Shown here one piece after another: positions 23,897-32,655 of a DNA stretch of 57,853 nt. The DNA is from JACPKO01 sp964406775 (lineage in GTDB: Bacteria; Patescibacteriota; Microgenomatia; Daviesbacterales; UBA10151), in the NCBI GenBank assembly GCA_964406775.1, contig CAYOSW010000006.1, positions 1-57,853 on the forward strand, written 5' to 3'. The first letter of the stretch is position 1; every line of letters starts with the position of its first letter. Below the pieces are notes generated by a model, which was given only the letters and a program-made list of their open reading frames with translations, had not been told where the DNA came from and ran no database searches. A program made the position numbers and the translations under genes.

Positions 23897-24837
23897 ATTC
23901 GGAAATTCTAAAAAAACCGGTCTTTTACTTAGCTATAATTGCTGCCCACGCTATTTGGGGCGGGAATTATGTTTTTGCCAAAATTACCCTTGAGGAAATC
24001 CCCGTAATGTCACTCGGTTTTTTGCGTTACGGACTTGCCAGCCTTCTCATAATCCCCTTTCTCTTAAGTCTTGAGGGGAAGGATAAAAAAATCAGAATTG
24101 ATCATCTTCCGAAACTGGTTTTCGGAGCATTGCTTATTGCCTGTATAAACATCGCGTTTTTCTATATGGGTTTAAAACGCACTACGGCTATCGACGCATC
24201 AGTCCTCGAATTATCAATTCCTGTTATCTCGGTAATCGCCGGATGGTGGTTTTTAAAGGAAAAAATCTACTCCGCTAATTTAGTCGGAATTATCATCAGT
24301 CTTCTCGGAGCTTTATCGGTTATCGGAATCCCTCTTTTATTTTTCGGCAACTTCTCAAGCAAGCAACTTTCGGGCAATTTATTAATACTTGCCTCCTCAG
24401 TCTCTTTTGTAATCGGATCGATGATTTTTAAGTCTATGCTTAAAACTTATAAACCCGTCGTTCTTACGGCAGTAACTTTTCTTATTGCCACAGTTGCCTT
24501 TGCACTTCCGGCTTTTATGGAATATCTGCAAAACCCCGGTTGGATTTTAAAGGTTAGTATATTGGGGATTTTCGGTTTGATTTATATTACGGTCCTCTCT
24601 TCAATTTGCGCGTATTTCCTGCTTCTTTGGGGTCTTAATAGGATTCCGTTGTCCCACGCCAATATGATTCAATATCTGGAACCGGCTGTTGCCGCAACCC
24701 TCGCTGTCCCACTTTTGGGCGAGCGTATTTCTTTTTCTTTTATTATCGGCACCTGCCTGATAATTTTAGGCGTATATTGGGGTACGCTAGGTAAAGACGA
24801 ACACCACCATATCCGCCACAAACACCATAGAAGCTAG
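23893..24837 (+). CDS. EamA/DMT-superfamily transporter with His-rich tail
   Basis: 314 aa, ten hydrophobic segments in two EamA repeats: HAIWGGNYVFAKITLEEIPV opens the first and MIQYLEPAVAATLAVPLLGE is the typical end of the second. The GTG start overlaps the hisS stop by 4 bp (GTGA), so it is translated with hisS and probably under the His T-box. The cytosolic C terminus is DEHHHIRHKHHRS, rich in His, which is unusual in this family. A link to histidine or metal handling is tempting but unproven. Confidence 0.88.
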   Translation: MNSEILKKPVFYLAIIAAHAIWGGNYVFAKITLEEIPVMSLGFLRYGLASLLIIPFLLSLEGKDKKIRIDHLPKLVFGALLIACINIAFFYMGLKRTTAIDASVLELSIPVISVIAGWWFLKEKIYSANLVGIIISLLGALSVIGIPLLFFGNFSSKQLSGNLLILASSVSFVIGSMIFKSMLKTYKPVVLTAVTFLIATVAFALPAFMEYLQNPGWILKVSILGIFGLIYITVLSSICAYFLLLWGLNRIPLSHANMIQYLEPAVAATLAVPLLGERISFSFIIGTCLIILGVYWGTLGKDEHHHIRHKHHRS

Positions 24838-24851
24838 TCTAAACAGACACT

Positions 24852-24880
24852 TTGTTTTTACGCTCGTTTTCTGTTATACT
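24852..24880 (+). promoter_or_regulatory. Sigma-70-type promoter of rpmE
   Basis: TTGTTT (24852-24857) and TATACT (24875-24880) with 17-bp spacing, ending 9 bp before the rpmE ATG, which implies a very short leader. Confidence 0.5.
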
Positions 24881-24889
24881 AACAGCCGT

Positions 24890-25216
24890 ATGAAACAGAA
24901 TATTCATCCTGGCTGGAATAGCAACGCTGTTGTCACCTGCGCTTGCGGTGCGACTTTTACGACCGGTTCGACTATGGATTCTATTCGCGTTGATATTTGC
25001 TCCAAATGTCACCCACTTTTTACAGGCCAGCAGAAATTGGTTGATACTTTAGGTCAGGTTGATAAGTTCAAGAAATTTACCGAAAAAGCTCAGGTTAAAG
25101 GCGAGGAAAGACGCAAGATTCAGGAAGCCAGAGCTCAAAAGAGAGCAGTTGAGAAAACAGATAAACCTTCGCTTAAAGATTTACTAATGCAGGCCCGCAA
25201 AAACCTCCGCAGTTAG
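24890..25216 (+). CDS. rpmE: Ribosomal protein bL31, zinc-binding form with C-terminal extension
   Basis: 108 aa. The L31 domain is residues 1-65: MKQNIHPGW start, zinc ligands in VTCACGATF (two Cys) and ICSKCHPLFTGQQKLVDTLG (two Cys), so it is the C+ form. E. coli L31 has 70 residues; here about 40 extra residues of charged helix follow (KGEERRKIQEARAQKRAVEK). Such tails occur in several Patescibacteria. It stands first in the group rpmE-prfA-prmC. Confidence 0.95.
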   Translation: MKQNIHPGWNSNAVVTCACGATFTTGSTMDSIRVDICSKCHPLFTGQQKLVDTLGQVDKFKKFTEKAQVKGEERRKIQEARAQKRAVEKTDKPSLKDLLMQARKNLRS

Positions 25217-25269
25217 ATACTCCCAAAAATTGTACAATAATTACAGGGTTTTAGCGCCCGGTTAAAAGT

Positions 25270-26211
25270 ATGGACGATTATTTAAAACAGCAAATTACCG
25301 ATATTGATACCAGAATTGAAGAAATTAAGCCTCTGCTTGATGATCCGGAGATGGCGGCTCTCGCTAAAGCTGAGATTGAAGATCTGGAAAAACAAAAACA
25401 GGAATTAACCGATTCCGCCTCAACTCCGATGTCCGATTCCGACTCTGAAGAATATGAGGATGATGATATAAATCCGAATATTGCCATATTGGAAATCCGT
25501 TCGGCAGCCGGAGGCGATGAGGCCGGCCTTTTTGCCGGAGATTTACTCAGGATGTATTTAAGATACGGCGAGGGGAAAAACTGGAAATCAACCGAGCTTG
25601 ACCGCTCAGAAGGAAATTTAGGACAAATCAAATCGGTTACTGTTGAGATAAAAGGTAAAAATGCTTATACCGATTTACAATACGAATCTGGAGTGCATCG
25701 GGTCCAAAGAGTCCCTAAAACTGAATCGGGAGGAAGAATTCATACTTCCACTGCTACTGTTGCAGTTCTGCCTGAAGTTAAAGAATCCGAGATTTATATT
25801 AACCCCGCAGATATTTCTTTTGAGAGCTTTAGATCAGGAGGCGCCGGAGGCCAAAACGTTAATAAAGTTTCAACTGCAGTCCGCTTGATTCATAAACCGA
25901 CTGGCATCGTTGTAACCTGCCAAACAGAACGTTCCCAGCTTCAAAACCGGGAAAACGCTATGAATTTGCTGCGTGCTAGAATTTGGGAAGCCGAGCAGAA
26001 AGAAAAGTTCGCTGAAGTTGATTCGGCCAGATCTTTAATGGTCGGTGCCGGAGATAGAAGCGAGAAAATTCGTACCTATAATTTTCCACAAAACAGAATT
26101 ACCGATCATAGGATCAATAAATCCTGGTATAATCTCGAACAAATTATGGAAGGCGGACTAGATCCCGTTGTCAAAGCGCTTCGGGACGCAGCGTCAGAAG
26201 GAGCTGAATAA
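25270..26211 (+). CDS. prfA: Peptide chain release factor 1
   Basis: 313 aa, about 45 shorter than E. coli RF1 because the N-terminal domain is reduced and contains an acidic linker (SDSDSEEYEDDD). Stop-codon recognition: the PxT motif is PKT (149-151) within GVHRVQRVPKTES, so RF1 (UAA, UAG). The catalytic GGQ is at 193-195 (RSGGAGGQNVNKVSTAVRL). RF2 would be SPF, which is absent. It is directly followed by the methyltransferase gene prmC that modifies the GGQ glutamine. Confidence 0.95.
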   Translation: MDDYLKQQITDIDTRIEEIKPLLDDPEMAALAKAEIEDLEKQKQELTDSASTPMSDSDSEEYEDDDINPNIAILEIRSAAGGDEAGLFAGDLLRMYLRYGEGKNWKSTELDRSEGNLGQIKSVTVEIKGKNAYTDLQYESGVHRVQRVPKTESGGRIHTSTATVAVLPEVKESEIYINPADISFESFRSGGAGGQNVNKVSTAVRLIHKPTGIVVTCQTERSQLQNRENAMNLLRARIWEAEQKEKFAEVDSARSLMVGAGDRSEKIRTYNFPQNRITDHRINKSWYNLEQIMEGGLDPVVKALRDAASEGAE

Positions 26212-26212
26212 T

Positions 26213-26911
26213 TTGAAAAAAGGAGAGAAAATTAAGGCTGTTAAACCTAAACAATACGAGCAGGGATGGACAGAATTTTATAAATTAAAGTTTTTCCTGA
26301 CACCCGATGCACTTATCCCCCGTCCCGAAACCGAACTTTTAGTGGATGAGGTTTTAAAACTTTCAAAAGAGATTAAAGCGGGTGGAAAAGTCCCGACTAT
26401 TATTGATATGGGAACAGGATCGGGAAATGTCGCGATTGCTATAGCCAAAAATTTAGATGAAGTCGGAATAGTTGCAACGGAAATTTCACCTGAAGCCTTG
26501 GAGATTGCAAAAAAGAACGCGAAATTTCACAACGTAGACACAAATAAAATTGTTTTTATAGTCAACGATTTATATGAAAAATTTACGGTTGCACCCGATA
26601 TAATAGTAACGAATCTTCCTTATATTCCGACAGCCCGGCTTATGTATATTGATCCGATGGTAACCGATTGGGAACCGAAAGTAGCTCTCGACGGAGGGGA
26701 AGACGGATTCGGACTCTACAGGAAACTGTTCGCCCAAATCGCAGAAAAGAAGTTATTCCCGAAGTATATTATCGGCGAGATTGATTATACCCACGCTGAA
26801 ATAGTAATGCAGGAATCAAGAAGGTTTTTCCCTCAGGCAAATGCGGACGTCAGGCACGATCTTGCAAAAAAACAGCGCTATTTTGTTATCAGTTTTCCGG
26901 AATCTCTTTAA
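26213..26911 (+). CDS. prmC: Release-factor glutamine methyltransferase
   Basis: 232 aa from the TTG at 26213, chosen because AAGGAG (26198-26203) lies 9 bp upstream and the preceding residues would overlap prfA. SAM motif I is IIDMGTGSGNVAIAIA. The substrate motif, NPPY in E. coli PrmC, reads NLPYIP. The Glu/Asp after it (ALDGGEDGFGLYRKL) is conserved. The N-terminal release-factor-binding domain is shortened to about 55 residues, as RF1 is shortened too. It methylates the GGQ Gln of release factors. Confidence 0.9.
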   Translation: MKKGEKIKAVKPKQYEQGWTEFYKLKFFLTPDALIPRPETELLVDEVLKLSKEIKAGGKVPTIIDMGTGSGNVAIAIAKNLDEVGIVATEISPEALEIAKKNAKFHNVDTNKIVFIVNDLYEKFTVAPDIIVTNLPYIPTARLMYIDPMVTDWEPKVALDGGEDGFGLYRKLFAQIAEKKLFPKYIIGEIDYTHAEIVMQESRRFFPQANADVRHDLAKKQRYFVISFPESL

Positions 26912-27020
26912 TAATTCTTAGATAATACTATATCCGCTGACTAAGTTTTAATTTTTCCCGCCCGGATCAGGGCTGTTGTTTCAACAACTTTATTAACATC
27001 ATCTGGAAATTATAATGAAA

Positions 27021-27272
27021 TTAAGAACCGTTTGCAGCTAATTTTCTTTTTTCGCGTATAGTCTTTTCAGACATACCCCCGCCGATAACTCTTCCTCCGA
27101 CAGTCTTTATCGGGCTTGGAGAGACTTCAGTATAAGGACCCACGATTCTCGCGGCCTCAGGATTCGTTACCGGAATAAGAGACAGACCGGGTCTATCGGG
27201 GCGGTTACTGACAGGCCCACGATTCTCTTTTGTTGAGGGAATAACCCTCATATGCACTCTATCAACTCCCAT
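27021..27272 (-). CDS. Small hypothetical protein
   Basis: 83 aa, basic and Pro/Gly-rich, with no membrane segment and no known domain (VIPSTKENRGPVSNRPDRPG; a Gly-rich VGGRVIGGGMSEKTIREKRK end). The region 26912-27438 holds no other gene. TATATT about 10-15 bp before the ATG could be a -10 box. Real or chance cannot be settled from the sequence alone. Confidence 0.45.
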   Translation of the reverse strand: MGVDRVHMRVIPSTKENRGPVSNRPDRPGLSLIPVTNPEAARIVGPYTEVSPSPIKTVGGRVIGGGMSEKTIREKRKLAANGS

Positions 27273-27337
27273 ACTTCATAAAATATAGAATAACTACCGG
27301 AAGTTTTCAAGACGGTATTTATTATTCAAACGAAATA

Positions 27338-27400
27338 CTCCTGGCATTAAGTCAGGAGATGAAGTTTTTGCGAGTAAAGCGAGCACACTGCGAAGCAGTG
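27338..27400. other. Two hairpins in noncoding stretch downstream of htrA
   Basis: CTCCTG/CAGGAG (27338-27343/27353-27358) and CACTGC/GCAGTG with a GAA loop (27386-27400). They lie in the 166-bp gap between the small gene and htrA, downstream of htrA on its strand, with no clear T-run. They resemble in style the array at 14341-14463. Confidence 0.4.
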
Positions 27401-27438
27401 GAATAAGAAGATACCATATGCGTAAGCTTATGGGAGAT

Positions 27439-28566
27439 TCATTCTTTATTGGCTTCCTCGAGTGTAGCCTCAATAGCCTTAGTTTCACCCTTGCCCGTTC
27501 CCCCGTCTTTCCAAACTTCAATCTGAATTTTATCCCCGGGTTTTTTACCTCTTATAAATTCAGAAATAAAATTTTGAGTATCAACATTTTTGCCCTCAAT
27601 TTTAGTAATAATATCGCCGGTTTCGATTCCCGCCTTTTGAGCGGGACTGTCTTTCACAACCTCCTGAACATAGGCCCCCTGAGGAACATCGTTAAGCAAT
27701 GCCAAATCCCGAGTAATAACTTTATAACCTACTCCCAGAAACGCCCTGGAAATTTTACCGGTTGAAACGAATTCGTCGATAACCGCTTTTACCGAATTGA
27801 TCGGAATTGCAAAACCGATATTTTGAGCGGAGTCAGAAACGGCAACATTTACTCCGATTACCTCACCGGCGGAGTTTAAGAGCGGCCCTCCGGAATTACC
27901 GGGATTGATTGCCGCATCAGTCTGGATTAAATCATCAAGAAGCTCAACTTGTCTTCCGAACGGATCGCCCGCGCCGATTGAACGCCCGAGTCCCGAAACG
28001 ACCCCAGTGGTTACCGTATTTGAAAACTTCCCTAATGCATTACCGATCGCAATTACTGTTTGGCCTACCTTTAATTTTGACGAATCCCCCATTTTTAAGC
28101 CTTTTAGGCCATCTTGTTTTGTTTTAACTAAAGCCAAATCGAGTGTCGGGTCAAGGTAAATTTTTTCGACTTCCAGCTTTTTGCCGTCTTTTGTAACAAC
28201 AGTATAGTTGGCACCCGTATCTGAAACAACGTGACGGTTTGTGACAATAACACCATTTTCCGAAGCTACAAATCCGGTTCCAATAGTTTCCTGACGGCTC
28301 CGGGGCAAAGCCTCCGGATCGAAAGGGTTAATCACCCTTTGAGTAACACCTATGGCAACCACGGAAGGAGAGGAATCTTCAACGGTCTTAATAACCGCAT
28401 TTTCTTCCTTAACCAACGTCCTTGTTTCCTGGGTCGTATTGCCAGCCTGAGGCAAAGGATTAAGATCGATCTTTAATCTCCCGCTTTTAATCATTCCGGC
28501 GACACCGATGCCGAACAATGTAACTATAAGAAGAGCTATGAGTATTTTTTTTATATTTCGGTCCAT
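27439..28566 (-). CDS. HtrA/DegP-type serine protease with one PDZ domain
   Basis: 375 aa. N-terminal membrane anchor (ILIALLIVTLFGIGVAGMI), then a trypsin-like domain with the triad His in VIVTNRHVV, Asp in DPTLDLALVK and Ser in NPGNSGGPLLN, and a C-terminal PDZ domain (about 275-360; RAFLGVGYKVI, SPAQKAGIETGDIITKIEG). It works outside the membrane in quality control. It lies 51 bp downstream of ctpA in the long operon that begins at rpsF. Confidence 0.95.
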   Translation of the reverse strand: MDRNIKKILIALLIVTLFGIGVAGMIKSGRLKIDLNPLPQAGNTTQETRTLVKEENAVIKTVEDSSPSVVAIGVTQRVINPFDPEALPRSRQETIGTGFVASENGVIVTNRHVVSDTGANYTVVTKDGKKLEVEKIYLDPTLDLALVKTKQDGLKGLKMGDSSKLKVGQTVIAIGNALGKFSNTVTTGVVSGLGRSIGAGDPFGRQVELLDDLIQTDAAINPGNSGGPLLNSAGEVIGVNVAVSDSAQNIGFAIPINSVKAVIDEFVSTGKISRAFLGVGYKVITRDLALLNDVPQGAYVQEVVKDSPAQKAGIETGDIITKIEGKNVDTQNFISEFIRGKKPGDKIQIEVWKDGGTGKGETKAIEATLEEANKE

Positions 28567-28617
28567 AAACGTATAAGAGATTAATTATTGATCCTGAGAT
28601 ATTGCTGAGAGACCGGA

Positions 28618-29859
28618 TTAAAGTTTATCTACCTCTTCCAGTGCTCTCTCAAGCTGGAAATCCTTAAGGGTTGCAATTTCTTCTTTAATCTGGTCATCGG
28701 TCAACTTCACAACTATATCCGGGGTTAGACCGGTCTTGTGGATCCAACGGCCTAAGGGAGTCAGCCATTTAGACGTTGTTATATGAATTCCGGTCTTCTC
28801 AGGCAGATCCTGGGATTCCTGAACGGTTCCCTTACCGAAGGATGTTTCCCCGATTATTTTGCCGCGCTTATCATCCTGAATTGCACCGGCAACTATTTCC
28901 GAAGCTGAAGCAGAACCTTTATTAATTAAGACAATCAGCGGGAGATTTAAAAGTTTGCCCTCGCGATTTACTTTAAAAGGAATTTTTTCGCCTTTTGCAT
29001 CTTCCTGAATTACGATATCCCCCGATTTAATAAATTCAGAACCTATAAATACGGCCCCGTCCAAAAATCCTCCCGGATTATTCCGTAAATCTAAAATAAT
29101 CGCCTGAGGTGCTATAGCTAAAGCACTGGAAACGGCCTCGGTCCATTCCCCATTCGATCTTTCTCCGAATTTAGCGAGTTTGATCAGCGCTACCCGTTTA
29201 CCTGAAGGGGATTTTTTTTCCGCAAACTCAACGCTTTTTACTATAACCGTGTCTCTTTTCAGCTCGATAGTTTTAGTTTTACTGTCACCTTCGTGATAAA
29301 TCTCAAGAGCAACAGTCGTACCTTTCGGTCCGCGGATCAAATTAGCAGCCTCCGGAAGAGACATACTCATAGAATCCTTATTATCGATCTTTACAATCAC
29401 ATCACCGGGCATAATTCCCGCTTTGTCTGCCGGCGCTCCCTTAACCGGAGCGATCGCTGCAAGCCTGTTTTCCTTATCGTATCCGATCTGAAGTCCTACA
29501 CCCTCAAAACTACCGTTCAAATCTTCGGTTGTCGCCTTCTGCTCTTGAGGAGGGAGAAAAACTGTGTATGGGTCACCCAAGGAAGCCACCATTCCCTGAA
29601 TCGCACCATAAAACATTTTTTGAGGATCAACAGCTTTTTTATCAACATAATTAGAAGAAACAAGATCCCAAACCTGCCAGAAAAGTTTAAAATCAACATT
29701 TTTATCTTTGGGGATTTCCTGGTTCTCAAAATTAACTTTTGGAGTGAGTCCGCTGAGTTGCACCTGGAAATTCTGCTGTCCCAATCTCCATCCTACAATG
29801 AAGGTCAAAATAGCAATAACCAAAGTCACTGCGTTTATTTTGTTAAAAATATTTTTCAT
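28618..29859 (-). CDS. C-terminal processing peptidase (S41)
   Basis: 413 aa. N-terminal anchor helix (NAVTLVIAILTFIVGWRLG), PDZ domain about 120-200 (SFEGVGLQIGYDKE, KAGIMPGDVIVKIDNKD), and the S41 catalytic core with nucleophile Ser in INKGSASASEIVAGAIQD and Lys in ETSFGKGTVQES. A C-terminal region resembles a peptidoglycan-binding-like tail. It cleaves C termini of envelope proteins. Its ATG overlaps the stop of the preceding unknown gene by 1 bp (TAATG), so it is coupled to it. Confidence 0.95.
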   Translation of the reverse strand: MKNIFNKINAVTLVIAILTFIVGWRLGQQNFQVQLSGLTPKVNFENQEIPKDKNVDFKLFWQVWDLVSSNYVDKKAVDPQKMFYGAIQGMVASLGDPYTVFLPPQEQKATTEDLNGSFEGVGLQIGYDKENRLAAIAPVKGAPADKAGIMPGDVIVKIDNKDSMSMSLPEAANLIRGPKGTTVALEIYHEGDSKTKTIELKRDTVIVKSVEFAEKKSPSGKRVALIKLAKFGERSNGEWTEAVSSALAIAPQAIILDLRNNPGGFLDGAVFIGSEFIKSGDIVIQEDAKGEKIPFKVNREGKLLNLPLIVLINKGSASASEIVAGAIQDDKRGKIIGETSFGKGTVQESQDLPEKTGIHITTSKWLTPLGRWIHKTGLTPDIVVKLTDDQIKEEIATLKDFQLERALEEVDKL

Positions 29860-31019
29860 TAATTAAAAATTATCTCGATATTACTTGAGGGGACCCTGAT
29901 TTTCCTAGCCTTGGTATCCACAGTCAAGAGATATGTTGATATTCCGGACTTTAAGGTAGTCGGCGTTTCATCAACCGCACTGACAATCCCTTGAGCCCCA
30001 AAAAAAGGAGGCCAGATTAACCTGACCTTCGCTCCGGTCTTTATTTCCCCGATCGTGATTTCAGGTTTCACACCTTGGGCACCGCCTTCGGGCAATCCGA
30101 CTTTCCTGCAAGACAGTATACTATTTGGGTCATCCGATGGCAATAAAATTCTACCCAAATTTCCACTAATCATAGCAAATCTCCCGTTATGTTTATTCAG
30201 CACATCCTGAAAATCCTCACCTATAGGTACAAGTCCGAATCCTTCCGAAGCGACAATCGAGATGCCTATTTCCGTACCAACTCTTCTGCTGGGCACAAGC
30301 GATGTTGCCATAGACAAGTAATCATCCAGATTAAGCCCTCCGCAAATTATTCCATTAACATTGCAGGTCAAAGCCTTTTTTATTGTCTCCTGCAAAACTA
30401 GCGAGCCTGCAACCAGAATCTGTCCCCGGTGTTCAGGAGTAACTTTATAAGCATTAACTAAATCGCCAGGTCCCGAAATGACATTTAAAAAACCTTCCTT
30501 CTCGCTTCCGGTACCGATCACTCCATATACTTCCGTACACATACACCTAACTGTGACTTCACCCTGCTGCTGATTTACATTCTCAATGACTCCGAACACA
30601 CCGGAAGTTAGAGATACATCTTTAGGAATTAACTTAAAAGTCGCCTCACCGGTATTTTTATCCAAGGTTTCAAAAATTGAATCAGTAGGCGCAATTATTT
30701 GGCTGGTTCCGAAAAACCCCTTTTTGAATGCTAAAAGCTCACCTTTAAAAACAGTTTGGCCAACATCTTTTTTCATATATTTAGAGATTTCCCCCGGGGA
30801 TACATTCAGTTCTTTAGAAATATTTACCTTAGTAAAACCTGCTGTAATTTTATAATGGCCTAAAATATCGTGAGGAGAAACTTCCGTATTTTTCTGGACA
30901 GAAATCTGCCCCGGGCCTTTTAAAGTTCTTTTTATTAAGCGGCATATACCGGGTCTGATCCTTATCCTTTGATTTGCGAACAATGCCTGTCTATTCATCT
31001 GAAGATAATCTGAGATCAA
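29859..31019 (-). CDS. Conserved-type protein of unknown function with KOW-like C terminus
   Basis: 386 aa, no signal peptide, about no membrane segment. The N-terminal third has a barrel-sandwich-like stretch (KKDVGQTVFKGELLAFKKGF), the middle has a Gly-rich alpha/beta part (GQILVAGSLVLQETIKKALT; NVNGIICGGLNLDDYLSMAT), and the C terminus has a KOW-like element (AKVRLIWPPFFGAQGIVSAV ... VPSSNIEII). I do not recognise the family. It overlaps the upstream unknown gene by 29 bp and ctpA by 1 bp, so the three are translated together. Confidence 0.75.
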   Translation of the reverse strand: MISDYLQMNRQALFANQRIRIRPGICRLIKRTLKGPGQISVQKNTEVSPHDILGHYKITAGFTKVNISKELNVSPGEISKYMKKDVGQTVFKGELLAFKKGFFGTSQIIAPTDSIFETLDKNTGEATFKLIPKDVSLTSGVFGVIENVNQQQGEVTVRCMCTEVYGVIGTGSEKEGFLNVISGPGDLVNAYKVTPEHRGQILVAGSLVLQETIKKALTCNVNGIICGGLNLDDYLSMATSLVPSRRVGTEIGISIVASEGFGLVPIGEDFQDVLNKHNGRFAMISGNLGRILLPSDDPNSILSCRKVGLPEGGAQGVKPEITIGEIKTGAKVRLIWPPFFGAQGIVSAVDETPTTLKSGISTYLLTVDTKARKIRVPSSNIEIIFN

Positions 31020-31587
31020 TTATTACGCCAAGTTCGCCGCCGAAAACTTTATACTCTGTGTCTTCAATTTTGATTTTCACCTCAGGTGATGCTATCGGCG
31101 ATATCGAAATCGTATCCACATTCAGCCTACTCTCTACTCCGTCAACAAGAACTTTTACAATCTTTTTGTCTTTTAAGATTTTTGATAGATCCGAAGGACT
31201 GACTAAAGTTCCTACAAGCTTCACCTGATTGCGGTCTTTAATATAAATTTGGCTTATGCCTTTTGGAGAAAGCGCTTCAATTAAAACGCCAGCCAATCTT
31301 GAAAGAGGCGGAAAACGTGTAACCATATTTTCAGGTATAAAGAGTTTATTTTTTTGAGGCTCAGAAACTATGGCGGGCTTTTGCTTAATTGCCTCCCTTA
31401 AAATAGCCAGATCAATTTCCAAATCCAACTCGTTTACCGCAACAGTTTGGGGATATAGAAGTCTGTTTCCGAAGAAATTGGAAAGCGTGTGATTCTCAGG
31501 CTTATTCGTAAGCCAGGAAGCGATTTGAGCTATGGTAACTTTATCAAGTTCTGGGAACTCCTCAAAAACACCTGTCAGGTGGGGCAT
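30991..31587 (-). CDS. Unknown protein paired with the KOW-like protein
   Basis: 198 aa, soluble, beginning MPHLTGVFEEFPELDKVTIA, with no known motif. A repeated alpha/beta texture (LVGTLVSPSDLSKILKDKKI, VEIKIEDTEYKVFGGELG-like end) suggests two small domains. It is placed between rpsR (18 bp downstream of it) and the 386-aa gene with a 29-bp overlap. The pair probably forms one complex; position between ribosomal and protease genes hints at envelope or translation-linked quality control, which is inference. Confidence 0.7.
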   Translation of the reverse strand: MPHLTGVFEEFPELDKVTIAQIASWLTNKPENHTLSNFFGNRLLYPQTVAVNELDLEIDLAILREAIKQKPAIVSEPQKNKLFIPENMVTRFPPLSRLAGVLIEALSPKGISQIYIKDRNQVKLVGTLVSPSDLSKILKDKKIVKVLVDGVESRLNVDTISISPIASPEVKIKIEDTEYKVFGGELGVIIDLRLSSDE

Positions 31588-31605
31588 AAGGGAAGTATAA
31601 CAAAT

Positions 31606-31824
31606 TTAGACTCGGGTAATGAAGGGAAGCATCGCCAAGTGTCTGGCGTATTTAATCTGAGAAGTTAGCTCTCTCTGGTGCTTACTACAAACTCCCGAAC
31701 GCATTTTAGCTATAATTCTTGAGCGGTCGGAGATAAACTTACGTAAAGCGGACGCATCGGTAAAATGCGGTTCTTTTCCGTTCTCACAGAAGAAACAAAC
31801 TTTTTTCTTAATTACATCAGCCAT
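31606..31824 (-). CDS. rpsR: Ribosomal protein bS18
   Basis: 72 aa from the ATG at 31824 (MADVIKKKVCFFCENGKEP); a frame 11 codons longer exists but the family starts here. Core SDRSRIIAKMRSGVCSKHQR, QIKYARHLAMLPF is standard. CFFC plus the Cys-His of GVCSKH could bind zinc. It binds 16S rRNA beside S6. It is separated from rpsF-ssb by an inserted Tat-signal protein gene. Confidence 0.95.
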   Translation of the reverse strand: MADVIKKKVCFFCENGKEPHFTDASALRKFISDRSRIIAKMRSGVCSKHQRELTSQIKYARHLAMLPFITRV

Positions 31825-31870
31825 AACGGGTATTATATAACTTACAGGCTCAAACAATCAACAGATAAGA

Positions 31871-32647
31871 TTATACGGGTATATTTTCCGAAGAATCCAT
31901 TACCGACTCCATTTCCCTATGAAAAACTGCCTGCCCGTCGGGATATAAAGTAAGCGTATTTTGAGAAATGGCATAATAAACATTCTGGTCAGGGTGTTTA
32001 TAAACAATCGGGGGAGCCGGAATATCTGCAATTAAAATTGTATTTCCCTCATTCCCTCCGCTTCCGGGTAAAACAGGAGTACGGGCTTGCATTGTTTGAA
32101 TAAAAGGTTCTTCATCTTCCTCAGGTTCTGCCAGCATATCCGTAAATTCAACATCTTTAGCTCTCAGCCAGGTTTTAATACCTTCCGCATATTGATCCAT
32201 CGTCCGCGTTCCTCTATCCGCAAATATTGTTGCTTCTCTAATTAAACCCTTGGGCCGGTTTACAAAAAAGCCAAGAGTATACGGTAAACCATCTGAGCCC
32301 CGTACTTCAAAAGTTGTCGCCGTACCGCCACCTCTTAGATCCCTATTCCTGACTTTTATATAATCTTCCGGCAGTAATCCTTGATTACCAAACATCTCCA
32401 GTGCCTTAGGCGTAACAAATTCCCCTAAAAATCCCTTGAGTTGCTTAATCCTAAACTCGCGTTCTTTACCCTCAATAACATCGGGATCCTTATCTTTTTG
32501 CTGTGTTTCTGCCGCTTGGGCTGTAGGTATTAATGGAGCGAAAGGCTTTAGGGCCTCGTTTGCAATAACCAGACCTGCGCCAATACCGGCATCACGCAGT
32601 AAACGTCTTCTGGAAATCTTTCGGGGAGGGGCAGACTTGTTCTCCAT
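31871..32647 (-). CDS. Tat-signal secreted protein of unknown function, in the rpsF-ssb-rpsR operon
   Basis: 258 aa. The N terminus has a twin-arginine motif SRRRLLRDAG (S12-R13-R14) followed by a weakly hydrophobic stretch (AGIGAGLVIANEAL) and AQA-AET, a signal peptidase site. The mature part is soluble, rich in Glu/Asp, with no family that I recognise (VTPKALEMFGNQGLLPEDYI; ENVYYAISQNTLTLYPDG-like). It sits 8 bp after ssb and 46 bp before rpsR. A folded, possibly cofactor-bearing exported protein inside a ribosomal operon is odd. Confidence 0.75.
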   Translation of the reverse strand: MENKSAPPRKISRRRLLRDAGIGAGLVIANEALKPFAPLIPTAQAAETQQKDKDPDVIEGKEREFRIKQLKGFLGEFVTPKALEMFGNQGLLPEDYIKVRNRDLRGGGTATTFEVRGSDGLPYTLGFFVNRPKGLIREATIFADRGTRTMDQYAEGIKTWLRAKDVEFTDMLAEPEEDEEPFIQTMQARTPVLPGSGGNEGNTILIADIPAPPIVYKHPDQNVYYAISQNTLTLYPDGQAVFHREMESVMDSSENIPV

Positions 32648-32655
32648 CTATCGGG

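Noticed and set aside
27294..27521. A 75-codon frame on the minus strand
   Set aside because: It overlaps the 3' end of htrA in another frame and spans the hairpins; composition is not protein-like.
29293..29862. A 189-codon frame opposite ctpA
   Set aside because: Antisense shadow of a well-supported gene; residues rich in Arg/Ile/Asn without domain.
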